The notes under the pieces were generated by a model. It saw only the letters and a list, made by a program, of their open reading frames with translations. It searched no databases and was not told the origin of the DNA. From positions 1 through 24,077 of the IMG/VR virus record IMGVR_UViG_3300006919_000435: 24,077 bases of DNA. One strand, written 5' to 3'. The translations under genes were made by a program, and so were the position numbers. Position 1 is the stretch's first letter; every line of letters begins with the position of its first letter. Of this stretch, positions 1 to 6,000 are shown piece after piece. Source of the DNA: a virus.

Positions 1-1
1 A

Positions 2-163
2 TGGGACGCTACAAATGATGAATTTTGTTCTTCTAATGGATCTTATGGTATGAAAGAAACAAAAAAGATCAAAACGCTTACCGAACAAGCTAAAGAACAG
101 TCCATCTTTGAAAATATTATAGATCAAATAGACGCTATTGGAAAATATGAATTTAATTCTTAA
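2..163 (+). CDS. 3' end of an unrecognised protein (partial)
   Basis: An open frame enters from the left edge and runs 53 codons to TAA at 161-163. The visible C-terminus is hydrophilic, with a Lys-rich stretch (KETKKIKTL) followed by a predicted helix (EQAKEQSIFENIIDQIDAI). The other plus frames at the edge close quickly (TGA at 16-18 in frame 1). It is followed 45 bases later by another small plus-strand gene, so it probably belongs to the same rightward cluster of short phage genes. I recognise no family and cannot see the N-terminus. Confidence 0.5.
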   Translation, partial: WDATNDEFCSSNGSYGMKETKKIKTLTEQAKEQSIFENIIDQIDAIGKYEFNS

Positions 164-208
164 AGTGTAAAGTTTGCTGAAATAACACTTTAATAGAAAG
201 AGATAGAT

Positions 209-370
209 ATGATAATGAAGATTGAATATACCAAAAAGGAGCGTGCTAACCTGAACGCTAAACATCAATGGGGTCAACGTATGAGCTTTTTGAAAGCCAT
301 ACATCGTGAACTTCAACCTAAGAAAGATCTGATGGAAGAAGCCAGAAAATTTATTGGCATAGCGAATTGA
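209..370 (+). CDS. Small hypothetical protein, 53 residues
   Basis: ATG at 209 opens a 53-codon frame ending in TGA at 368-370. A purine-rich AGAAAGAGA at about 196-204 lies at a suitable distance upstream and supports this start; the second ATG two codons in (215) is an alternative. The product is basic and probably helical (MIMKIEYTKKERANLNAKHQ at the start), with no membrane segment and no cysteine. It sits between two other plus-strand genes with short gaps, as is usual for phage early or middle gene clusters. I recognise no family. Confidence 0.55.
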   Translation: MIMKIEYTKKERANLNAKHQWGQRMSFLKAIHRELQPKKDLMEEARKFIGIAN

Positions 371-425
371 TATCCGATATACTATTAACAATAAGATTAA
401 CCTTAACTAGAAAGAATATATAGAA

Positions 426-938
426 ATGAAAGCACCTAAATTAACTTGTGTCATTAGTGGTCAGTCACGTGTAACTAGCGAGAACTATTTGCGATCAAAA
501 GCTGATCGATTGGGTAAGAGTGTAGAGTGGTTGTTGAACAATTACGTTAGTAAGAACGTTTGTAGTAAGTTGCGTAAGGGAGTAGCTGTTAGCACTATTA
601 CTGATGCTACCTTTAGTGATGCTCAATTAGCTGATCTGGTTCGTAATAACAGTAAGTGTCGTGAAGAGTTCTCTTTTGTTGATGGTGTGTATACTCCTGC
701 AAAAGGTAAAGTAGTGAAAGCTGTTAAAGCACCTAAAGTAGTTGCTGTTAAGAAGGAGACCACTCTTGAAGAGGCTGTTACTAAAGCTGTAAAGAATGTA
801 TCTAACGAGTATGATGCTGAAGTAGCTGCTAATGTTCCTACTGTTAAGTACGAGTGGGATAGTGAGAAAGAAACTACTGTACTTAAAACTAGTAATGAAG
901 TACTGGAGGAGATGGTTAATAATAAGAACCCATTCTAA
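426..938 (+). CDS. Conserved-looking hypothetical phage protein, 170 residues
   Basis: The frame starts at ATG 426, preceded by TAGAAAGAATATATAGAA, which can serve as a weak purine-rich ribosome site. Residues 1-80 look like a folded domain opening with KLTCVISGQSRVTSENYLR, followed by a helical segment with Lys/Arg (LRSKADRLGKSVEWLL). Residues about 95-112 are a low-complexity basic linker built from VKA/VKAPK units, and the C-terminus from about 115 is acidic and probably disordered. Short proteins with a similar CVxxGxSR-type opening occur, as far as I recall, in T4-related phages, but I cannot assign a function. It is followed by an untranslated stretch with strong inverted repeats. Confidence 0.75.
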   Translation: MKAPKLTCVISGQSRVTSENYLRSKADRLGKSVEWLLNNYVSKNVCSKLRKGVAVSTITDATFSDAQLADLVRNNSKCREEFSFVDGVYTPAKGKVVKAVKAPKVVAVKKETTLEEAVTKAVKNVSNEYDAEVAANVPTVKYEWDSEKETTVLKTSNEVLEEMVNNKNPF

Positions 939-952
939 TATGTAGAGAGTAC

Positions 953-995
953 GAGAGCGCTACACTAGAGAGATCTAGATAGTAGCGCTCTCTAG
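953..995 (+). promoter_or_regulatory. Two mutually exclusive hairpins in the intergenic region
   Basis: GAGAGCGCTA (953-962) is perfectly complementary to TAGCGCTCTC (983-992), giving a 10-bp stem with a 20-base loop. CTAGAGAG (965-972) is perfectly complementary to CTCTCTAG (988-995), an 8-bp stem with a 15-base loop. Both use bases 988-992, so only one can form at a time. No T-tract follows, so this is not a standard intrinsic terminator. The rest of the 939-1128 gap holds a weak AT hairpin (GCAAAAA 1065-1071 with TTTTTGC 1075-1081) and an AT-rich promoter-like stretch. A processing site or conformational switch in the RNA is inference. Confidence 0.5.
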
Positions 996-1112
996 ATCTA
1001 GAAGACTTAAGTACGAGAATCTGCTATATATAGAAAAGGGGAAAACCGGGTTATAGATCCCATGGCAAAAATTTTTTTTGCAAATTTTCGTAGATTTTCC
1101 ATATAAGGAATT

Positions 1113-1120
1113 TATAATAA
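1113..1120 (+). promoter_or_regulatory. Possible variant late promoter (TATAATAA)
   Basis: TATAATAA followed by ATAATGTT sits 8 bases before the ATG at 1129. It resembles the T4 late box TATAAATA in position and composition but is imperfect, and in AT-rich DNA could be chance. It could equally act as a sigma70-type -10 element. No Shine-Dalgarno sequence lies between it and the ATG. Confidence 0.3.
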
Positions 1121-1128
1121 ATAATGTT

Positions 1129-1230
1129 ATGAGCAAACGACAAACAGTAAGAGAAACAACTAAGAACGGAATTAAGACCCGCAAGACAGTCACCATTACC
1201 AGGAAGCGCGTAGGAAAGAGGAAGAAGTGA
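1129..1230 (+). CDS. Very small, highly basic protein, 33 residues
   Basis: ATG 1129 to TGA 1228-1230 encodes 33 residues, about 40% Lys or Arg, ending in RVGKRKK, with no cysteine or hydrophobic segment. The stop is one base before the ATG of the downstream PQ-loop gene (TGA-T-ATG), so the two are probably translationally coupled, and the GGAAAGAGGAAGAAG at the 3' end of this frame would be the ribosome site of the next gene. It may be a nucleic-acid-binding peptide, or the frame may exist mainly to carry ribosomes to the next gene. Codons such as CGC, ACC and AGG differ from the AT-rich usage of neighbours. No family recognised. Confidence 0.5.
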   Translation: MSKRQTVRETTKNGIKTRKTVTITRKRVGKRKK

Positions 1231-1231
1231 T

Positions 1232-1525
1232 ATGGAGAGTATATCAGAAATCATAAAGCAGACTTCTGGTATCCTGTTATCTGTATGTTTCGCAATAGCG
1301 TATTTCCCACAGATTATCAGGATGGTCAGGAATAAGAGCTCAAAAGATGTATCATTAGGTATGCTGATCCTCAACCTCGTAGGTTATTCATCAGGATTAC
1401 TATATGTTACAAGTAATGACATTGCAAGATTCTGGGTTGTAGTTAACTATACATCTGGTATTTGTATGACGATCCTGACTGTATTTTTCTGGAAGTACTA
1501 TATTCGGAAAGAGATTGAGCGGTAA
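1232..1525 (+). CDS. SemiSWEET/PQ-loop family membrane protein (possible sugar transporter)
   Basis: The 97-residue product has the layout of a bacterial SemiSWEET: three membrane helices at about 11-31, 43-61 and 66-89. The PQ motif (FPQ, residues 25-27) lies at the end of helix 1 and is followed by a basic cytoplasmic turn with the typical NKSSKDVSLG pattern (34-43). An Asn (N72) in helix 3 lies where the family usually has a substrate-facing Asn. SemiSWEETs act as dimers in the cytoplasmic membrane and move sugars down a gradient; related PQ-loop proteins move other small solutes, so the substrate is open. Length is normal for the family. The start is supported by a strong purine-rich site at 1211-1227 and by coupling to the preceding gene. 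Its presence in a phage structural genome is unusual. It may be an auxiliary metabolic gene, or a small membrane protein reused for another purpose. Confidence 0.85.
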   Translation: MESISEIIKQTSGILLSVCFAIAYFPQIIRMVRNKSSKDVSLGMLILNLVGYSSGLLYVTSNDIARFWVVVNYTSGICMTILTVFFWKYYIRKEIER

Positions 1526-1527
1526 AT

Positions 1528-1665
1528 ATGGTAAAGATGGTGATTAGAGTTAGGGACCGCCGGGTGAAAATCAGCTGCGGGCCGGAGAAGAAGGCTAGAT
1601 ATGAAAGAGAAAGTGAAGAAGATACGGTGTTTGATACCGTGGAATACAGGCACGAGGCTACATAA
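1528..1665 (+). CDS. Possible small charged protein, 45 residues
   Basis: ATG 1528 lies two bases after the stop of the PQ-loop gene (TAA-AT-ATG) and opens a 45-codon frame ending in TAA at 1663-1665. The product is strongly charged: an Arg/Lys-rich first half with one Cys (ISCG, 15-18) and an acidic second half (ESEEDT). Its last 65 bases overlap, in another frame, the start of the ArfA-like ORF at 1601. It may be a real coupled gene, or a leader that carries ribosomes to the ATG at 1601. The base composition is more GC-rich by eye than the rest of the window. No family recognised. Confidence 0.4.
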   Translation: MVKMVIRVRDRRVKISCGPEKKARYERESEEDTVFDTVEYRHEAT

Positions 1666-1768
1666 GCCTAAGAAGGGTAAAGGTTCCTATAATAGAAATA
1701 ACTTCAAGTCGGGTAAACAGCCCGACTTTTTTTGTGGAGTTTTTCGGTTTATATGTTATAAATATTAG
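1601..1768 (+). CDS. ArfA-like ribosome-rescue factor candidate, ORF spanning a terminator
   Basis: ATG 1601, with AAGG six bases upstream (1591-1594), opens a 55-codon frame to TAG 1766-1768. Residues 19-32 read RLHKPKKGKGSYNR. From memory, the matching part of Escherichia coli ArfA is RVEKNKKGKGSYMR, identical at 10 of 14 positions. ArfA binds stalled ribosomes, puts this basic segment in the empty mRNA channel and recruits RF2 to release peptides from non-stop mRNAs. The intrinsic terminator at 1706-1733 lies inside the frame, with its T-tract at codons 43-44 and no stop before it. Terminated transcripts would therefore be non-stop mRNAs encoding about 43 residues. Proteobacterial arfA is made from truncated non-stop messages in the same way, so that tmRNA keeps it off unless trans-translation fails. 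The N-terminal part is not clearly ArfA-like. The alternative is a generic basic phage peptide with a coincidental motif. Confidence 0.6.
   Translation: MKEKVKKIRCLIPWNTGTRLHKPKKGKGSYNRNNFKSGKQPDFFCGVFRFICYKY
1706..1733 (+). terminator. Intrinsic terminator inside the ArfA-like frame
   Basis: AAGTCGGG (1706-1713) pairs perfectly with CCCGACTT (1721-1728) around the loop TAAACAG, and T residues run from 1727 to 1733. This is a strong rho-independent terminator for the rightward small-gene cluster. It also separates the cluster from the late promoter of the outer membrane protein gene. It is in frame within the ORF at 1601, with no stop codon before it. Confidence 0.88.
1757..1764 (+). promoter_or_regulatory. 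T4-type late promoter box TATAAATA
   Basis: A perfect match to the T4 late promoter octamer lies between the terminator and the next gene, with 7 bases (TTAGGGT) between box and ATG 1772. In T4, transcription begins about six bases after the box, so the transcript would have a leader of at most a few bases. Confidence 0.75.
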
Positions 1769-1771
1769 GGT

Positions 1772-2506
1772 ATGAAGAAAACATTATTAACTATCTGTGC
1801 ATTGTTTGTTAGTATTAGCATTCAGGCGCAGACTAATGAAGTAAAGAAAACTATTATTAAACCTAGTTTCTCTGTTGAGGCAGGATACACTGATACTATT
1901 ATTAGTAAAGGTGTAAACTACACAGGAGAGGCTGCTAGATATATTGGACTATCATTGCATTCTCCAGCAGAGAATAACTTCATTCCAGTGGATTTATATG
2001 GTAATGGAATGGTTATCGCTGAAAACACTGATTCTTTCTGGAGCGTAGGTGCAGGTAAGACTCTATCTCTTGGTGGGTCTGATAAGTTTGCTCTACGTTT
2101 AGATGGTGTGTATACCACTCGTAGGACAGATCTTAACGTTCCTAGGAACAATGAGATTGCTGGTACTGTTGGATTAGTCACACCATGGGTGACTCCATTT
2201 GTTGGTTATACTCATGATTGGAGACTAGAGCAGAACGGTTTAACGTTCGGTCTAACTAAGTCGTATTCCATTGAGCTTAAGGGAGACGAGTGGTTTACGT
2301 TTGCTCCTAAGGTAGCCTATCATGTCTTTGAAGACTATGAGGCTGCAGAGGTTGGAGCTAAGCTCGCATTGACTAAATGGCAGTTATCTCCATTTGTTAG
2401 TGTGAACTATGTTGATAACGACTTCGATACTCAGAACTTCAATTTTGCTACTGCAGAAGTTGATGGTGATGTTATCTGGTCAGGTGGTTTATCTATCAAC
2501 TTCTAA
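1772..2506 (+). CDS. Outer membrane beta-barrel protein with signal peptide
   Basis: The 244-residue protein starts with a clear Sec signal peptide: MKK, a hydrophobic core to residue 17, then a signal peptidase I-like end (SIQA, cleavage near 19/20). The mature part alternates hydrophobic and polar residues as in amphipathic beta strands, is rich in Gly, Tyr, Trp and Thr, and ends GGLSINF; a terminal Phe is the classic outer-membrane assembly signal. Segments such as VEAGYTDTIISKGVNYTG resemble the first strands of small TorF/TIGR02001-type putative porins, a weak assignment. It is a single-gene unit between its own late promoter and a strong terminator. The product would go to the host outer membrane late in infection, where a role in superinfection exclusion, receptor masking or solute leakage is possible. 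It is not a virion protein by appearance. Confidence 0.8.
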   Translation: MKKTLLTICALFVSISIQAQTNEVKKTIIKPSFSVEAGYTDTIISKGVNYTGEAARYIGLSLHSPAENNFIPVDLYGNGMVIAENTDSFWSVGAGKTLSLGGSDKFALRLDGVYTTRRTDLNVPRNNEIAGTVGLVTPWVTPFVGYTHDWRLEQNGLTFGLTKSYSIELKGDEWFTFAPKVAYHVFEDYEAAEVGAKLALTKWQLSPFVSVNYVDNDFDTQNFNFATAEVDGDVIWSGGLSINF

Positions 2507-2532
2507 GTCTAAATAAACACGAATAAAAGCAC

Positions 2533-2559
2533 AAGAGCGGTGAAAGCCGCTCTTTTTTT
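2533..2559 (+). terminator. Intrinsic terminator after the outer membrane protein gene
   Basis: AAGAGCGG (2533-2540) pairs with CCGCTCTT (2547-2554) around TGAAAG, followed by a T-tract to 2559. It lies 27 bases after the stop of the outer membrane protein gene. Confidence 0.92.
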
Positions 2560-2582
2560 ATTGCATCTATCTGCTATCGTTC

Positions 2583-2590
2583 TATAATAT
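2583..2590 (+). promoter_or_regulatory. Possible variant late promoter (TATAATAT)
   Basis: TATAATAT lies 7 bases upstream of ATG 2598, immediately after the terminator of the previous unit. It has the position seen for perfect TATAAATA boxes elsewhere in the window but differs in sequence, and could also be read as a sigma70 -10 hexamer (TATAAT). A promoter is expected here because the preceding unit is closed by a terminator. Confidence 0.4.
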
Positions 2591-2597
2591 ATGTTAT

Positions 2598-2843
2598 ATG
2601 AAATGCTCATGTGGAAACGATATTGAAACTGCTCGTATTGAATTTGGTCTCAAGTCCTGTAAAGCTTGTGCTTTTCGGCGACCTGATGTATCTAGATACA
2701 AAGGAACTATGAACTGGGCTCATAAGACTGCGCCTACTATTCAGATTATGTCATCTGAGTGTTGGTCTGAGCAGAAGAAGTATTATCAGCCTAATGGTGC
2801 TCGAAGTGCAGTTAAGAACTTCAGTAAACACGTTTGCGCTTAA
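2598..2843 (+). CDS. Small zinc-ribbon protein, 81 residues
   Basis: The N-terminus has four cysteines as CxC at 3 and 5 and CxxC at 21 and 24 (SCKAC), the spacing of a small zinc ribbon. It is followed by a segment containing AHKTAPTIQIM (about residues 41-51) that I recall from short conserved T4-related phage proteins with an AHKTGNTIQ-type motif. A further Cys lies near the C-terminus (residue 80). Function is unknown; zinc ribbons of this size usually bind nucleic acid or RNA polymerase. The start is the first ATG after a promoter-like box, with no clear Shine-Dalgarno sequence. A second small gene follows after 23 bases. Confidence 0.75.
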   Translation: MKCSCGNDIETARIEFGLKSCKACAFRRPDVSRYKGTMNWAHKTAPTIQIMSSECWSEQKKYYQPNGARSAVKNFSKHVCA

Positions 2844-2853
2844 ACAACCAATA

Positions 2854-2861
2854 TATAAATA
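2854..2861 (+). promoter_or_regulatory. T4-type late promoter box TATAAATA
   Basis: A perfect octamer in the 23-base gap between two small genes. ATG 2867 follows after 5 bases, and the last A of the box is also the A of an in-frame ATG at 2861. A start six bases past the box would place the first transcribed base at the A of ATG 2867. Confidence 0.6.
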
Positions 2862-2866
2862 TGAAT

Positions 2867-3079
2867 ATGAACGTAAGTGAATTTGAACGTACTAAACCTA
2901 CAATGACCTATCAAGCCATCAATAGCGCTATTAATAAGTATCAAACCCTATTAGAGAAATATCAGTTTAACGGTCAGCAATTAATTATGGAGAGTACTGA
3001 CGCGCAAACTGTAGCATGCTACAGAGAGTTTTTAAACGATCTTAATAATATTAAATCTCTCTTTATTGCAGGTCGTTAG
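2867..3079 (+). CDS. Small hypothetical protein, 70 residues
   Basis: The frame could begin with a TTG at 2834 inside the previous gene, or with ATG 2861 or ATG 2867. I prefer 2867 because it lies 5 bases after a perfect late promoter box, the same distance as at 19741. The product (MNVSEFERTKPTMTYQ at the start) is predicted mostly helical, with one Cys and no membrane segment. Its stop (3077-3079) overlaps by four bases the stop of the convergent 1749-residue gene on the other strand. I recognise no family. A late-expressed minor virion or assembly protein is possible but not shown. Confidence 0.65.
   Translation: MNVSEFERTKPTMTYQAINSAINKYQTLLEKYQFNGQQLIMESTDAQTVACYREFLNDLNNIKSLFIAGR
3009..3024. 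repeat. Perfect 16-bp palindrome near a convergent gene junction
   Basis: CTGTAGCATGCTACAG is a perfect palindrome inside the 70-residue gene, 52-67 bases beyond the stop of the leftward virion operon. As RNA it gives a 6-bp stem with a CATG loop on either strand. On the plus strand AGAGAG and five T follow; on the minus strand only TTT follows. It could terminate or protect the end of the leftward operon, but may be chance. Confidence 0.3.
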
Positions 3080-6000
3080 CGTATAATTGGATTGCTAGCC
3101 ATTATATTAATATTTATTACATCAGACGCCCAAGTTCCGCAATATTTATCACCGTAACACGGCTGGGTTCCGCACAAACCAGGCCAGCCATTTGGTGCTG
3201 ATTGATATGTCGGACCAAACCATGCATTTAACGCTTGAGCTCCTGTTCCGCCGAGTTCTGAATATGGCGCTTGGGTAGCGAGTTGTTCATCAACTTGCAC
3301 GGCTCTTCTAATTCCTCCAAAAACTTGAAACCAGTATACGTTGTAAAAAGTCGTGTACCCTAACATAGGAGCATCGTCAACGTCTTCGAAGAACCATTTT
3401 TTTGTCTCAGTACCGTCTTCAATAACGGTTTTTTGTACGAACGTCTTAATTCTCTTAAAATATTCTTTTATCTCTACCTGACCTAAAATATCACCTGAGT
3501 GATATCTTTTAAAATGTTCATCATCTAAATTAAATATTTGGCTGAAATGGCTCGCAGAGTACCAATTTTGCAAACCTGTTCCAGGCTTATAAAAAGCTTT
3601 TCCGTTTTTGGCGATTATTTGATGCTGATAACCAGTACCTGTATCAAAACTATCTGGTATCTTTGGTTCGAATTCAACTTCACCTTGTGAACTAGGTAAT
3701 TCAAACTTTATATATGCTGCACGATTGTCTCCTCCTAATGTAGGTGATCCTGTAATAAATTTGATTGTTAGTTTATCTTTTAAATATACTCCTTCTGGCC
3801 AGCTGGCACCCTCGACAGAAGTGCCTGCGGCGTCTGTAATGGTAATGTATCTTGTTAGGTCATCACCTACCGGCTCGAATGCTACATCCTTGTTTTCATT
3901 AATTTTACTAGTACCTATACCTACATCCGGGCGACCCCATGATTGTATTCCTCCCACATCATTTGGAGAAGAACCTTCGGGATTTATTTGAACTTGATCC
4001 CATGACTGCTGGGCCCAAAAAGTTAACTGTATTCTACCTGGTTTACAATCTGGTAATTTGTCTGGTTGTTCTTCACAAAGATCGCTCGTATGGCACCAAG
4101 ACCCTTCTTCTAAGCGGGAGAAATTTCGAGGATCATCACCCGGCATACAACATGGCTTTCCAACCCAACTACGTTCTGCATCGGTAACATCTCCGTAAGC
4201 TTGTATTCTACCATCTGCGGTTTCGCAAGCAATCTCTCCGTTGACAGTCTGATAAGTCCTACCACTATTAAATGCTTTACCATCACAGTATAGATATCCA
4301 GGCTCTTTATCATCACATAAACCATCTTCATGCGGACCTACATGGGTCACACCGTCTTTGATACAGCAAGGCTGATTTGATATTGACATTCTACCATAGC
4401 CATCTGTACCTGGCACACAAACATCATTATCATCTGTTATAGTAGTGCTTGTACATTCACCACCTGGGAACTCTATTACATAATCAGCTGTTCCTTCTAA
4501 TTGTCTAGAAGTAGCTTTAATAAAATTATATGGGTTATTTATATCAGGTAAACAACAACGACCATAAGCTTCTAGATCACCCGCTGTAAAGTTTGGATGC
4601 TCTAGTTTGAATTTATCAAGATCACCCAGCATCATTGTTCTTATGGATATAGAGCTTTTTATGATAGTATCATTAAAAATTGCTTCATTATATATCTCAC
4701 CATTGAGACAAAACGGTTGTGGATCAAGCTCTACTTCTATTTGTGGATCTGGTACTGGTTCTGGACATACTCCAGGGTCGTAACTAAACACATTCTCTCC
4801 AGGGCTTTTTAAGCAACACTCTTGATTGGTATTTGTACCATTATCATTATTCGTACCAATCCATATAGTACCGTTAAGCGAATCCGGGCCAAGCTGTAAA
4901 CATCTCAACACAGGTGGTTCATTATTAATTGAATTACCAGGAAATACATTACTAATAACTTTTAATCTATCTTCTACTATAATGTTACAATCCTCAGGGG
5001 TTGTGCCAGCAGGATCAGCTTTTATACCAACTATTTCATCATAATAAGGTATTATGTTTTTGAGCTCTTTATATATTTCTTCTTGAAGTTTATTGTTAAA
5101 AAACTTATTAGCAATATTTAAATTATGTATTTCAATATCATAATAGCTTGTATTTTTTTCTGGTACGTTAAACTTAAATACCTGATCAATAGTATCTACA
5201 TATGTGCGTTGACCAACAGGGATAGACCATACAGCATCTCTATTTAAGTTATGATAATTATACAGTACACTTATATCTTTATATTCAAGAGCTTTTTTGT
5301 ATAATCTAAAACCTCTGAAGTTAATATTTTTAAGAAAATACTTTCTTTGTTGTTGTAATCTACCTGCAAATGTTAGGTAGTAAGGTGTACTCAGCGCACC
5401 AAGAAATATACCTGAACCTAAAGGATTATCTAACAAGAAAGAGCCACCCTGGAACGCAGCTCGTTCAACTTTACGACCATTAATATATAGATCCATCCAA
5501 CCTTGAGTAAGATTTATATTAACAGCGAAATGATTATACCCTGAGCTTAATTTAGTGATATCATATGTAATAACTGATTTTGACTTCTTGAATGTACCTG
5601 TTTTAGAAAATTTAGGCTTAGTTTTAAGTATAACCTTAAACTTACTTTTAGATGCTTTATATTTTTTGAGATAATAAAAACTTGTAATAGATTTAGTTAA
5701 AGCTAAACTATTGACCGCACGCTGGCCAATATTTTTAGATAAAACTAAATTGAAATCTTTATCAATTTTATGTAAGTATGTGTATCCCTCAGATGCACCA
5801 GAGTTTCTTTTCTCTACAATCAAATAATACTTCTTGTATACATCTTCTTCAAAATCTAAGATTACATCAAGATATAAAGTTGAATCTGGTTGTATGAAAG
5901 TAAGATCTTTAAAGCTTATTAATTCTCTATTAGTTTTGAGTCTTGCTATTCTATTATTATCATAAATTGTTATAAGATTATCTTCATCATCTACAATAAT

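Noticed and set aside
1065-1081. GCAAAAA/TTTTTGC hairpin as a terminator
   Set aside because: The stem is nearly all A-T pairs with a 3-base loop and no T-tract after it; too weak to call.
975-1374. Minus-strand open frames of 73 and 107 codons opposite the small-gene cluster
   Set aside because: They are antisense to the convincing PQ-loop and basic-protein genes, have no ribosome site and no recognisable sequence.
2834-3079. TTG start for the 70-residue gene, giving 81 residues
   Set aside because: It overlaps the zinc-ribbon gene and lies upstream of the late promoter box; ATG 2867 fits the box spacing seen elsewhere.
3725-5044. Several plus-strand frames of 70-90 codons inside the giant adhesin gene
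   Set aside because: They are antisense shadows of the 1749-residue gene without start signals or recognisable products.
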